Positions 1 through 10,456 of a DNA stretch of 64,000 nucleotides are shown here, piece by piece. How positions within the stretch are numbered: the first letter of the stretch is position 1; each line of letters starts with the position of its first letter. The stretch comes from Reticulitermes speratus (Eukaryota; Arthropoda; Insecta; Blattodea; Rhinotermitidae): assembly GCA_021186555.1 (NCBI GenBank), contig JAJKFL010000013.1:29778743-29842742 (forward strand), given 5' to 3'. The position numbers and the translations under genes were made by a program. Under the pieces are notes generated by a model that had not been told where the DNA came from, searched no databases, and saw nothing but the letters and a program-made list of their open reading frames with translations.

Positions 1-364
1 TTTATACATTTTATAGTTTTAATGTGTACTTATATTGTTGGTATTAGTTTACATAATTTATACTTTCACAAGTGTCCCTGCTGAAGATCCCAGGAAGGAA
101 CTGAAACATGTTGGACTGGTTTACAAGGATTATATATATCTATTATAATAATAATTCAATTCATTTCTATTCAATTCTGGTTTATTAATGTGCCGAGTCA
201 ACAGCCAGATGGCCAATTACAGAAACAGCACAACATACAAACACAAATAACAACGGACAATAAACAAAACAAAATAAAACAAACACAACCAAAACAAATA
301 AACAAACAAACAATAACTTACTTACATAATTAATAAAAACACCTTAAAATAATGTAATAAATTA

Positions 365-3222
365 TTACATCTCACAAAGTGTAACAAATTCTCTTCTAAA
401 AACATCCATATTATTACAAATAGAATTTGCCGCGATAACACACCGGCCGGAGGGACAGTTTTTATAGTATGAGCTAACATAAAAAAAAGAAAAGTCTCGG
501 AGGTTTCGAGTGGGAACTCGTAGACCAATAATGTCTAAGGTAGACGGACAGGACTTAGAACCTAATAAAACATTAATGACAAAAATTGCATCAAGTTGAT
601 GTCTTCTGTCTTGTAAAGTACGTAAATTAAGTACTTGAAGAGTATTAGCATAACTATAACCATTGCTGTCGCGGGAAAGGAATCGATTATAACATAGAGC
701 TACAAACTTCCTTTGAATACGCTCAAGCTTTTTTGCATCGGTAGAAGTAATTGAATTCCATACAACAGATGCGTACTCTAATTTGGGTCTAACAAGTGAA
801 AAATATAAAGTCAATAAACAATCAAGAGTCGAAAATGAAAAGGTAATATTACGAATAAGACCCAAAAGCTTGATGGATTGAGAAAAAATGTAATCAACAT
901 GGGAATGAAAACATAATTTGGAATCAATAAAGACTCCTAAATCCTTAATACAATCCGTACGTGTAATATAAGAACCCCCAAGTTTATATTTAAAAAAAAG
1001 GGTATTTGTTTTCCTAGAAAAGGTAATAGCTCGAGTTTTGCCAGTATTTAGAATCATAAAATTAGCAGTGCACCAACGTTGTATGGAATCAATATCTGAT
1101 TGCAACTGAATAAAATCATTAGGTGATGTAATAGCACGAAAAATTTTTATATCATCTGCAAAAAGAAGAAATTTTGAATGTGTTATTACTTTACATAAAT
1201 CGTCTATAAATACATTAAATAGCAAAGGCCCTAAAACAGAGCCTTGAGGAACACCCGCAAGTATTCTAAAAGGCGTCGAAAAAATACCAGAAATTTTCAC
1301 ACACGAAAATCTACCAGATAAATAGCTACAAAACCAGCTAACATAAGCACTTGAGAGTCCAAAGGAACTAAGTTTGTTTAAAAGTAAAGTATGTGACACA
1401 AGATCAAAAGCACTACTAAAATCAAAATATATAGCATCAACTTGACGCTGAGACCTGACTAACGGGATTATATAATCAAGATAATTTACCAAATTAGAGG
1501 TGGTAGACCTTGATTTTATAAAACCGTGTTGACAGCAATTAAGTTTAGGCTGAAGGTAATATGAAACGTGATTATATATAACTATTTCAAAAATTTTAGA
1601 AAAATTATTTAAAATTGAAATAGGGCGATAATTAGCAATTTTAGTACTGTTGCCTTTTTTAAGAATAGGTACAATAGCAGCTTTTTTCCAAAAAGAAGGA
1701 AACAACTGCTGAGACAAACTGAGATTAAAAATATGCTTCAATAAGGGTACCAAAATATCAGTACAGCCCTTAATAATAAAGCCTGGAATACCATCAAGCC
1801 CAGCAGATTTAGATGGCTTTAGCCGCTTAATAGCTTTACGTACGTCAGAGTCAGTAACCGAAAAAACAGATAAATTGTCTGTAGAAATATCATCAAAAGA
1901 AGTTTTAATATTAGACGGAACTTTAAAAGCAGTGTTATCATACACCAATTTAAAATGATTAGCAAAGGCTGCAGCGACTTGGTGCGGTTCCACTAAGTGT
2001 GTGCCATCCACCTCGAGTTGAAGAGAATTTGATTTATTTTTCCTAAAATTAGACACGTAATTCCAAAATTTCCTAGGATTGTTTTTTAAACTTTCGTCAA
2101 TATGATTTGAGCCATCTAGATCTATCGAACTTAATAGCATTCTTTACAAGTTTCCTATAGTAGGAAAATTTACTATAGTGTACATAAGACTTATTCTTTT
2201 TGAAACGTTTGTGATAATAGTTCTTTTTCAAAATGTAATGCCGCAAAGTGCGAGAAAACCAAGAGGGAAATTTGGAACCTTTAATAGAGCGTAGGGGAAT
2301 TGATCTATCAATGGCTTCATGAACAGCAGAGTTAAGGCTGGCCACAGCAGCATCAACAGAAGATTTGGAATACACACTTGACCAATCGTAAAAGTAAAGA
2401 AAATTATACAACGATAAATAATCGCCACTAGCGTATTTAAAGTACGATAGTTCATTAGTTTTATAACATATTTTGTCAATAAGAGGCAATTCAATTAACA
2501 GTGGCGGGTGATAAACGTCAGGTTTAACCAGGCTAGTATCGGGAGAAGTAATATAAAGGTCAGTAATATTAGAAAAAACAAGGTCAAGCATATTTCTACT
2601 GTGATCAGCATCAACACACTGTCCTAAACCAAGAAAACAAGTGGAGGTGTAAATAGCATCTCCCCTAAGTTTAGAATAAAACTGACAATTTTCACAAGGC
2701 AGGCCGCTTTCCCAATCAAAAACCAGGGACATTGAAGTCACCTAAAAGAATAACACGATAATTTGTCGTGTCAAGTTTATTTTCTAAATGGGAAAAGTAT
2801 TCACAAATAATATCTGGTTTAAGATCAGGCGAAAAGTAATGATTACCAATAAGTAAATTTGGACCATTACGAGTGGGAAATTCGACCCAAACACACTCAT
2901 CAAAAAACTGTAAATCATGCCTGCGTTTGCATGCATTTAATTCAGGGGAAACAGCTATTAACACACCACCTCCCCTTTTCTTAGTCGCATGGATTCTGTC
3001 TGAACGGAAAACAACGAAACCATCAGGAAATAAATTTTGATCAAAACACTGGTCGTTAAGCCACGTCTCTGTCAAACAAAAAATATTATTACCAAATAAA
3101 ATAACATTATCAAAAAGCTCAGTAAATTTTGTCCTAAGTCCACGTACATTTTGATAAAAAATATCGATACTTGTATTGGACATGGCGTAACCACCAGCAT
3201 TAAAACAATTAGATCGAGCCAT
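365..3222 (-). pseudogene. LINE ORF2 (endonuclease + reverse transcriptase), two frameshifts
   Basis: The same protein as the intact plus-strand ORF2 at 6018-8873, but split over three frames. The first break is one extra A in an A-run (five A at about 2717-2721 on the plus strand, against four in the other arm), right after the endonuclease motif LLGDFNVPGF. The second is one extra base near 2100, just before the segment IDESLKNNPRKFW. Downstream of that the RT domain is open to the stop at 365, with FDFSSAFD, GVPQGSVLGPLLF and the catalytic FADD all present. As written it could not make a full ORF2 protein. Because both changes are single-base and one sits in a homopolymer, sequencing or assembly error is as likely as real decay. 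Confidence 0.9.
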
Positions 3223-4514
3223 TAGCTAGACATAGGATCACCTTCCCCCACGGCTTTATTAACAACAGCAGACTGGACTGAGGGATCACTACTTATGGGA
3301 TTTGTAATAGTAAAAATTTGCTCTGGAGTTAGACGACCGTAATAGGGAGCAATAAGACAGCCGTCAGGCCAGACACCGACATTATTAATAAGCGGAAAGT
3401 CTTCCTCTGCCACAGATACGTGGAAAGAGGCATATGTGTTAAATTTAGTTTTCAGCCTTGTGCAAACCAAAGATTTAAGCAAGAGCTGCTCTTTCAAAGA
3501 ATTTTCTATGTCAGTGCACTTGACATCAGGTGAAAAACGCGAGACAAAAAGAGACTTGGTTTTCACGCGCCTTGCAATTATAGGTAAAGAAGAGGAGTTT
3601 CTTACCCCTATCATAGGGGTCCTATGTTTTTTACTCGCAGCAGGTTTAGTATTAACAGGTGATGAGGCCCTCTGTTTGTCGCTGTGCTTGGAATTGACTG
3701 GCGGAGTTGCCATCCCTCCAACACGTCGCTTCTTGCTTGTGACAAGGACGTAATCACCATCGGCAGCCGCTGATGACCCAGTTACAGAAACGACTTGACT
3801 TGCGGCATCAACATTGCTGACGACAGCACCTTGTGGAGCGGAGTTGCAAACTCGTACATTCTTGGTATTGCTGACGGCGCTAGCCTGCAGTATATTTTGA
3901 TTTCGTAAAACTATGTCTCTGTATGAAGACACTGACTGGGGAGGCACTGACCTCTCAACAATCTCCTTGTTACTGAAGACTTGAGTGGGCTGTGACTGAT
4001 GACCCACATTACTAGCCTGAAAGGCATCTTGTAGATTTTTTAGCTGCTGCTTAAGAGATGCGTTATCATGTTTTAAATGATCCACCTCTCCACATAATTT
4101 GGTGACCATATCAGTCAACGATTTTATCAGGTCCAAAGTGCAGACTCCATTGAGACGTACAGTTTCCACCTGTACGCTGAGAGCCTCAAATTTGTCTGAT
4201 TCAAAAACTGGAGGAATCACTAAGGACCTCTCAGGTGAAACAACCTTTCTGGAAACGTCAGATGCAGACGCTGAACGGGTTTTCACCGGAGTATCGTCGT
4301 TACGCTGTACACGCAACAACTTAACACACTCGGCGCACTTAAAGGTCGAAACCCCAGAATCAATATAATACGCATACTCGGCGTCACTGATCTGCAGACA
4401 GGAAAGATGAAAGCGGATGGCACAAGGCCCACAGCACTTTAAAAACTTCTGCTTGTCATGGAATGCCTTGTTGCAAATCTTACAGACATCCTTGGACGCG
4501 GCCATAGCGGCCAC
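3222..4514 (-). CDS. LINE ORF1 protein, 430 aa, PHD-like finger + coiled coil
   Basis: RNA-binding, gag-like protein of the LINE. Residues about 14-65 carry a Cys/His-rich PHD-like zinc finger (CKICNKAF, then CCGPC, HLSC and CAEC). Residues about 115-175 are a heptad-rich, probably coiled-coil segment (for example DHLKHDNASLKQQLKNL). A basic Ser/Pro-rich linker follows, and the C-terminal 100 residues (from TKSLFVSRFSPDV) resemble the RRM-like fold often found in LINE ORF1 proteins. The stop codon overlaps the start of ORF2 by one base (TAATG). The start chosen is the first ATG, which gives MAAMAASKD; the ATG three codons later is equally possible. The right arm carries only the part from LDLIKSL onward. 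Confidence 0.85.
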   Translation of the reverse strand: MAAMAASKDVCKICNKAFHDKQKFLKCCGPCAIRFHLSCLQISDAEYAYYIDSGVSTFKCAECVKLLRVQRNDDTPVKTRSASASDVSRKVVSPERSLVIPPVFESDKFEALSVQVETVRLNGVCTLDLIKSLTDMVTKLCGEVDHLKHDNASLKQQLKNLQDAFQASNVGHQSQPTQVFSNKEIVERSVPPQSVSSYRDIVLRNQNILQASAVSNTKNVRVCNSAPQGAVVSNVDAASQVVSVTGSSAAADGDYVLVTSKKRRVGGMATPPVNSKHSDKQRASSPVNTKPAASKKHRTPMIGVRNSSSLPIIARRVKTKSLFVSRFSPDVKCTDIENSLKEQLLLKSLVCTRLKTKFNTYASFHVSVAEEDFPLINNVGVWPDGCLIAPYYGRLTPEQIFTITNPISSDPSVQSAVVNKAVGEGDPMSS

Positions 4515-4623
4515 GCTAACACGACTTCAAGCGTAGGTATGTTACACAACACACTAACACACACTACGGTTACAGTTACAGGAGCGCAGCACAAACACGT
4601 CCGTACACCACGAGAGCTGAGCT

Positions 4624-4624
4624 A

Positions 4625-4667
<43 letters not shown>
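4624..4667. repeat. (TAA)n microsatellite
   Basis: About 14 TAA units at the 5' edge of the minus-strand LINE, next to a fragment of a different LINE. It is either the trinucleotide tail of that second element or an expanded insertion point. A run of isoleucines encoded here is an artefact of the repeat. Confidence 0.95.
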
Positions 4668-4679
4668 AGTCTGCCATAC

Positions 4680-4960
4680 GACAGGTTCTTCCTCTTTCAA
4701 TTTCCAGCACCTTCTTGTTTCCATAAGGTCTATTATTGAAGTGTCCAAGTTTCAGCACCATACAAAGCAATGCTCCAAATGTAGCATTTCACCGGCTTCT
4801 TCCTTAAATTTAAGTAAAATTATTTGGTGAACAGTCTTCTTGTTGAATCCTGGACTTAATTTCACGTTCACGTCTTGCATCATTTGTTATCAGGCTACCG
4901 AAATAATAGAAATATTCCACATTTTTCAGTTGTTTTTGATCTAGCACAACCTGAACTGGG
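4680..4960 (-). pseudogene. Fragment of a second LINE reverse transcriptase
   Basis: On the minus strand, in shifting frames, one reads NVEYFYYFGSLITNDAR, REIKSRIQQ and then a segment equivalent to KCYIWSIALYGAETWTL. These are typical of the region after the RT palm in many arthropod LINEs. Frames are broken by several indels and stops. It lies inside the spacer of the inverted repeat, so it is present once. Confidence 0.65.
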
Positions 4961-5085
4961 GATGGTGCTCACCTCCACCTAGTCCAAAGCCAAAAAAGGA
5001 ACTATACCTCGAATCCCCGTATATGTCACAGCGAGGTGGTTAATTAAGCAGTTACAACTTTACCTTTAACAATGCTGTATAAGTC

Positions 5086-6018
5086 GTGAAGTTCCCCTTT
5101 ACGTTGGACCTGATAAAATCGTTGACTGATATGGTCACCAAATTATGTGGAGAGGTGGATCATTTAAAACATGATAACGCATCTCTTAAGCAGCAGCTAA
5201 AAAATCTACAAGATGCCTTTCAGGCTAGTAATGTGGGTCATCAGTCACAGCCCACTCAAGTCTTCAGTAACAAGGAGATTGTTGAGAGGTCAGTGCCTCC
5301 CCAGTCAGTGTCTTCATACAGAGACATAGTTTTACGAAATCAAAATATACTGCAGGCTAGCGCCGTCAGCAATACCAAGAATGTACGAGTTTGCAACTCC
5401 GCTCCACAAGGTGCTGTCGTCAGCAATGTTGATGCCGCAAGTCAAGTCGTTTCTGTAACTGGGTCATCAGCGGCTGCCGATGGTGATTACGTCCTTGTCA
5501 CAAGCAAGAAGCGACGTGTTGGAGGGATGGCAACCCCGCCAGTCAATTCCAAGCACAGCGACAAACAGAGGGCCTCATCACCTGTTAATACTAAACCTGC
5601 TGCGAGTAAAAAACACAGGACCCCTATGATAGGGGTAAGAAACTCCTCTTCTTTACCTATAATTGCAAGGCGCGTGAAAACCAAGTCTCTTTTTGTCTCG
5701 CGTTTTTCACCTGATGTCAAGTGCACTGACATAGAAAATTCTTTGAAAGAGCAGCTCTTGCTTAAATCTTTGGTTTGCACAAGGCTGAAAACTAAATTTA
5801 ACACATATGCCTCTTTCCACGTATCTGTGGCAGAGGAAGACTTTCCGCTTATTAATAATGTCGGTGTCTGGCCTGACGGCTGTCTTATTGCTCCCTATTA
5901 CGGTCGTCTAACTCCAGAGCAAATTTTTACTATTACAAATCCCATAAGTAGTGATCCCTCAGTCCAGTCTGCTGTTGTTAATAAAGCCGTGGGGGAAGGT
6001 GATCCTATGTCTAGTTAA
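5086..6018 (+). CDS. LINE ORF1, 5'-truncated copy (310 codons open)
   Basis: From LDLIKSLTDMV (codons beginning at 5107) to the stop at 6016-6018 it is identical in protein to residues from about 124 onward of the minus-strand ORF1. The first seven codons (from 5086) come from unrelated flanking DNA, because the arm of the inverted repeat starts at 5104. The PHD-like finger is therefore missing and this copy has no LINE promoter. The coiled-coil part and the C-terminal RRM-like part remain. The stop TAA overlaps the ATG of ORF2. Confidence 0.85.
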   Translation: MKFPFTLDLIKSLTDMVTKLCGEVDHLKHDNASLKQQLKNLQDAFQASNVGHQSQPTQVFSNKEIVERSVPPQSVSSYRDIVLRNQNILQASAVSNTKNVRVCNSAPQGAVVSNVDAASQVVSVTGSSAAADGDYVLVTSKKRRVGGMATPPVNSKHSDKQRASSPVNTKPAASKKHRTPMIGVRNSSSLPIIARRVKTKSLFVSRFSPDVKCTDIENSLKEQLLLKSLVCTRLKTKFNTYASFHVSVAEEDFPLINNVGVWPDGCLIAPYYGRLTPEQIFTITNPISSDPSVQSAVVNKAVGEGDPMSS

Positions 6019-9000
6019 TGGCTCGATCTAATTGTTTTAATGCTGGTGGTTACGCCATGTCCAATACAAGTATTGATATTTTTTATCAAAATGTACGTGG
6101 ACTTAGGACAAAATTTACTGAGCTTTTTGATAATGTTATTTTATTTGGTAATAATATTTTTTGTTTGACAGAGACGTGGCTTAACGACCAGTGTTTTGAT
6201 CAAAATTTATTTCCTGATGGTTTCGTTGTTTTCCGTTCAGACAGAATCCATGCGACTAAGAAAAGGGGAGGTGGTGTGTTAATAGCTGTTTCCCCTGAAT
6301 TAAATGCATGCAAACGCAGGCATGATTTACAGTTTTTTGATGAGTGTGTTTGGGTCGAATTTCCCACTCGTAATGGTCCAAATTTACTTATTGGTAATCA
6401 TTACTTTTCGCCTGATCTTAAACCAGATATTATTTGTGAATACTTTTCCCATTTAGAAAATAAACTTGACACGACAAATTATCGTGTTATTCTTTTAGGT
6501 GACTTCAATGTCCCTGGTTTTGATTGGGAAAGCGGCCTGCCTTGTGAAAATTGTCAGTTTTATTCTAAACTTAGGGGAGATGCTATTTACACCTCCACTT
6601 GTTTTCTTGGTTTAGGACAGTGTGTTGATGCTGATCACAGTAGAAATATGCTTGACCTTGTTTTTTCTAATATTACTGACCTTTATATTACTTCTCCCGA
6701 TACTAGCCTGGTTAAACCTGACGTTTATCACCCGCCACTGTTAATTGAATTGCCTCTTATTGACAAAATATGTTATAAAACTAATGAACTATCGTACTTT
6801 AAATACGCTAGTGGCGATTATTTATCGTTGTATAATTTTCTTTACTTTTACGATTGGTCAAGTGTGTATTCCAAATCTTCTGTTGATGCTGCTGTGGCCA
6901 GCCTTAACTCTGCTGTTCATGAAGCCATTGATAGATCAATTCCCCTACGCTCTATTAAAGGTTCCAAATTTCCCTCTTGGTTTTCTCGCACTTTGCGGCA
7001 TTACATTTTGAAAAAGAACTATTATCACAAACGTTTCAAAAAGAATAAGTCTTATGTACACTATAGTAAATTTTCCTACTATAGGAAACTTGTAAAGAAT
7101 GCTATTAAGTTCGATAGATCTAGATGGCTCAAATCTATTGACGAAAGTTTAAAAAACAATCCTAGGAAATTTTGGAATTACGTGTCTAATTTTAGGAAAA
7201 ATAAATCAAATTCTCTTCAACTCGAGGTGGATGGCACACACTTAGTGGAACCGCACCAAGTCGCTGCAGCCTTTGCTAATCATTTTAAATTGGTGTATGA
7301 TAACACTGCTTTTAAAGTTCCGTCTAATATTAAAACTTCTTTTGATGATATTTCTACAGACAATTTATCTGTTTTTTCGGTTACTGACTCTGACGTACGT
7401 AAAGCTATTAAGCGGCTAAAGCCATCTAAATCTGCTGGGCTTGATGGTATTCCAGGCTTTATTATTAAGGGCTGTACTGATATTTTGGTACCCTTATTGA
7501 AGCATATTTTTAATCTCAGTTTGTCTCAGCAGTTGTTTCCTTCTTTTTGGAAAAAAGCTGCTATTGTACCTATTCTTAAAAAAGGCAACAGTACTAAAAT
7601 TGCTAATTATCGCCCTATTTCAATTTTAAATAATTTTTCTAAAATTTTTGAAATAGTTATATATAATCACGTTTCATATTACCTTCAGCCTAAACTTAAT
7701 TGCTGTCAACACGGTTTTATAAAATCAAGGTCTACCACCTCTAATTTGGTAAATTATCTTGATTATATAATCCCGTTAGTCAGGTCTCAGCGTCAAGTTG
7801 ATGCTATATATTTTGATTTTAGTAGTGCTTTTGATCTTGTGTCACATACTTTACTTTTAAACAAACTTAGTTCCTTTGGACTCTCAAGTGCTTATGTTAG
7901 CTGGTTTTGTAGCTATTTATCTGGTAGATTTTCGTGTGTGAAAATTTCTGGTATTTTTTCGACGCCTTTTAGAATACTTGCGGGTGTTCCTCAAGGCTCT
8001 GTTTTAGGGCCTTTGCTATTTAATGTATTTATAGACGATTTATGTAAAGTAATAACACATTCAAAATTTCTTCTTTTTGCAGATGATATAAAAATTTTTC
8101 GTGCTATTACATCACCTAATGATTTTATTCAGTTGCAATCAGATATTGATTCCATACAACGTTGGTGCACTGCTAATTTTATGATTCTAAATACTGGCAA
8201 AACTCGAGCTATTACCTTTTCTAGGAAAACAAATACCCTTTTTTTTAAATATAAACTTGGGGGTTCTTATATTACACGTACGGATTGTATTAAGGATTTA
8301 GGAGTCTTTATTGATTCCAAATTATGTTTTCATTCCCATGTTGATTACATTTTTTCTCAATCCATCAAGCTTTTGGGTCTTATTCGTAATATTACCTTTT
8401 CATTTTCGACTCTTGATTGTTTATTGACTTTATATTTTTCACTTGTTAGACCCAAATTAGAGTACGCATCTGTTGTATGGAATTCAATTACTTCTACCGA
8501 TGCAAAAAAGCTTGAGCGTATTCAAAGGAAGTTTGTAGCTCTATGTTATAATCGATTCCTTTCCCGCGACAGCAATGGTTATAGTTATGCTAATACTCTT
8601 CAAGTACTTAATTTACGTACTTTACAAGACAGAAGACATCAACTTGATGCAATTTTTGTCATTAATGTTTTATTAGGTTCTAAGTCCTGTCCGTCTACCT
8701 TAGACATTATTGGTCTACGAGTTCCCACTCGAAACCTCCGAGACTTTTCTTTTTTTTATGTTAGCTCATACTATAAAAACTGTCCCTCCGGCCGGTGTGT
8801 TATCGCGGCAAATTCTATTTGTAATAATATGGATGTTTTTAGAAGAGAATTTGTTACACTTTGTGAGATGTAATAATTTATTACATTATTTTAAGGTGTT
8901 TTTATTAATTATGTAAGTAAGTTATTGTTTGTTTGTTTATTTGTTTTGGTTGTGTTTGTTTTATTTTGTTTTGTTTATTGTCCGTTGTTATTTGTGTTTG

Positions 9001-9090
9001 TATGTTGTGCTGTTTCTGTAATTGGCCATCTGGCTGTTGACTCGGCACATTAATAAACCAGAATTGAATAGAAATGAATTGAATTATTAT
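5104..9090 (+). mobile_element. CR1/Jockey-type LINE, 5'-truncated (copy B)
   Basis: Right-arm copy of the element, starting inside ORF1 and running through the intact ORF2, a T/G-rich 3' UTR, AATAAA at about 9053 and an AATTG/ATT-rich tail. Sequence identity with copy A continues past the tail to 9237, so the two copies are products of a segmental inverted duplication (or assembly fold-back) and not of two separate insertions. Confidence 0.85.
6018..8873 (+). CDS. LINE ORF2: AP endonuclease + reverse transcriptase, intact, 951 aa
   Basis: Performs target-primed reverse transcription. Residues about 1-230 are an AP-type endonuclease: DIFYQNVRGLRTK, the catalytic-glutamate motif LTETWL, and LGDFNVPGFDWE. 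The usual SDH of the last motif appears as DVYHPP. Residues about 440-720 are the reverse transcriptase, with RPISIL, FDFSSAFD, GVPQGSVLGPLLF and the catalytic FADD near residue 690. The C-terminal part has the usual thumb and connection motif (ARPKLEYAS-like, here VRPKLEYASVVW). All 951 codons are open, which indicates recent activity. The start codon is fixed by its overlap with the ORF1 stop (TAATG at 6016-6020), so ORF2 is probably translated by termination-reinitiation. Confidence 0.93.
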   Translation: MARSNCFNAGGYAMSNTSIDIFYQNVRGLRTKFTELFDNVILFGNNIFCLTETWLNDQCFDQNLFPDGFVVFRSDRIHATKKRGGGVLIAVSPELNACKRRHDLQFFDECVWVEFPTRNGPNLLIGNHYFSPDLKPDIICEYFSHLENKLDTTNYRVILLGDFNVPGFDWESGLPCENCQFYSKLRGDAIYTSTCFLGLGQCVDADHSRNMLDLVFSNITDLYITSPDTSLVKPDVYHPPLLIELPLIDKICYKTNELSYFKYASGDYLSLYNFLYFYDWSSVYSKSSVDAAVASLNSAVHEAIDRSIPLRSIKGSKFPSWFSRTLRHYILKKNYYHKRFKKNKSYVHYSKFSYYRKLVKNAIKFDRSRWLKSIDESLKNNPRKFWNYVSNFRKNKSNSLQLEVDGTHLVEPHQVAAAFANHFKLVYDNTAFKVPSNIKTSFDDISTDNLSVFSVTDSDVRKAIKRLKPSKSAGLDGIPGFIIKGCTDILVPLLKHIFNLSLSQQLFPSFWKKAAIVPILKKGNSTKIANYRPISILNNFSKIFEIVIYNHVSYYLQPKLNCCQHGFIKSRSTTSNLVNYLDYIIPLVRSQRQVDAIYFDFSSAFDLVSHTLLLNKLSSFGLSSAYVSWFCSYLSGRFSCVKISGIFSTPFRILAGVPQGSVLGPLLFNVFIDDLCKVITHSKFLLFADDIKIFRAITSPNDFIQLQSDIDSIQRWCTANFMILNTGKTRAITFSRKTNTLFFKYKLGGSYITRTDCIKDLGVFIDSKLCFHSHVDYIFSQSIKLLGLIRNITFSFSTLDCLLTLYFSLVRPKLEYASVVWNSITSTDAKKLERIQRKFVALCYNRFLSRDSNGYSYANTLQVLNLRTLQDRRHQLDAIFVINVLLGSKSCPSTLDIIGLRVPTRNLRDFSFFYVSSYYKNCPSGRCVIAANSICNNMDVFRREFVTLCEM

Positions 9091-9237
9091 TATAATAGAT
9101 ATATATAATCCTTGTAAACCAGTCCAACATGTTTCAGTTCCTTCCTGGGATCTTCAGCAGGGACACTTGTGAAAGTATAAATTATGTAAACTAATACCAA
9201 CAATATAAGTACACATTAAAACTATAAAATGTATAAA

Positions 9238-9755
9238 AGATGGATAAAATTGTAGGCGATCACTTCGGGGCGGATCCGTGGTCTACTGCAAATTGTTAAA
9301 AACATTGAGTTAATGAAATGCAACCATATATGATCATTTAAGTTACACGAAAGCTTGATGTATATTTTAAATCTTTTTATCGTAAAACGACAGTTGCAGT
9401 AACAGTGTGGTACATAACTGTGTCGAGACAGAATTGGTTGTTTATATGCGGATGGATAGGGCAGTACTGAACGTAGTTAGTTAAAGCAGACTTCATGTAA
9501 ATTTAGGTCACGTGGGGGCGTGACGTATTGGAGATCGTAAATAAGTTGGAAAAGTGGGTTACGCTCTCCCATACTTTGTTCAGGGACAAGTTTATTATTC
9601 CAGGAATACAACTAAAAGTAAAATTATTCGAAGAAATTCATGGAGTGGCCCTTATTTTCTTGTTTGAGTAAGGACATCTTATTGTTGATATTTCCATACT
9701 CGTGTACATTATTTAATTATGTCTGAACACACCACTCACCAACTTGAATTATGTT
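9238..9755. other. Unassigned intergenic DNA
   Basis: The unique sequence begins immediately after the right arm. I see no coding potential. A CACGTG E-box and a TGACGTA CRE-like site lie at about 9509-9530, but there is nothing to tie them to a gene. Confidence 0.5.
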
Positions 9756-10064
9756 TCAGTTAGAAATAAAATATTGTGCCTCAAGTATTTTTTGGTACCT
9801 CCCCACCGCGCGTAGTAATACAGCGCCGACAGTCTCTCCTGCAGTTTCAGTACAGATAAGGAGCTTATTGTTTACTGGGGTTTCCCAATTGCACCCTTGA
9901 AAGCAGAGTAATGAAACCGGAAGTAATTTTACACACTTGCGACCGGAAGTGGCGCAATACATCGTAAAGAAGTCCACAGATTTGGGATCAATTTTCAGTT
10001 CTTCAAGAGCCCAAGGAGCATAGACATTTTTAATGATCGACTCACACTTTGTTCTTGCACACAT
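9756..10064 (-). pseudogene. Possible hAT-like transposase fragment
   Basis: A 102-codon open frame with APWALEELK, then VDFFTMYCATSG and VKLLPVSLLCF. The arrangement resembles the segment of hAT-related (DUF4371-type) transposases in which a proline-tryptophan stretch is followed by FFS-x-x-TDASNHG and KLFPV. The expected TDASNHG is degraded to CATSGRK. No longer reading frame or terminal repeat is visible. The assignment is from recalled family motifs only and is weak. Confidence 0.35.
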
Positions 10065-10456
10065 TTCTTATCTGCAGTTTTCTTCTGCAGACATGTTGTA
10101 CAACCCACACTGCGAAAAGTTTGCTTGTGTCGAACAGTATGATAGACGTACGTACGACGTACCTTCATGAACGGCCATTGATGGCTCCACTTTACGGAAA
10201 TAGTTCGTCATGCTTGTGCTTCTGTGTTGCAGATGATCTGTTATTGGGTCCTTCCAGTGCCGGCTACTGACAATGTCCAACTGCAGAGGTGCACTCTACA
10301 GGTATTGTTGTTTAAGCCAGCTGGTTTTACAAAAGGAAATTCGTGTTTCTGTGATTCGCTGAGTTACTCTTATGCTTGTGTGACGACATGCTTGCTCGTA
10401 TAACAAGCTCTAAAATAATACATTCTAAAAGGTTCTGACGATGGTATGTAACATTG

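Larger units (their letters stand above)
150..4620 (-). mobile_element. CR1/Jockey-type LINE, near full length (copy A)
   Basis: Non-LTR retrotransposon read on the minus strand: 5' UTR up to about 4620, ORF1 (4514-3222), ORF2 (3222-365, broken), then a T/G-rich 3' UTR (about 364-190 in plus coordinates) ending in AATAAA and an imperfect AATTG/ATT-rich tail near 130-180. No target-site duplication could be assigned, because the 3' flank is shared with the other arm of the inverted repeat. Clade assignment (CR1/Jockey group) rests on the AP endonuclease plus RT layout and a PHD-type finger in ORF1. The exact clade is uncertain. Confidence 0.85.
1..9237. repeat. Large inverted repeat (palindrome) with 967-bp spacer
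   Basis: Positions 1-4136 are the reverse complement of 5104-9237. The coordinate sum of paired bases is 9240 at the inner edge and 9238 at the outer edge, so the left arm has exactly two extra bases, and both can be located (near 2717-2721 and near 2098-2103). The translated segments of the two arms look identical everywhere else I compared. The repeat includes not only a LINE but also about 130 bp of sequence beyond its 3' end, and it reaches the first base of the window, so the true outer edge is not visible. The spacer 4137-5103 holds the 5' part of the left LINE, a TAA microsatellite and a fragment of another LINE. It is either a recent inverted duplication or a fold-back assembly error. 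Confidence 0.95.

Noticed and set aside
3436-4368. Plus-strand open frames of 89-105 codons over the LINE ORF1
   Set aside because: Antisense shadows of ORF1. The 3436-3753 frame recurs mirrored at 5487-5804 only because the arms are inverted copies.
4554-4770. Minus-strand open frames with long Leu or Ile runs
   Set aside because: They translate the (TAA)n microsatellite in different frames, with LINE remnants on either side.
1-9237. A single giant DNA transposon with 4.1-kb terminal inverted repeats
   Set aside because: The arms are LINEs running outward with shared 3' flanks, and no transposase lies in the spacer. Duplication or fold-back explains it better.
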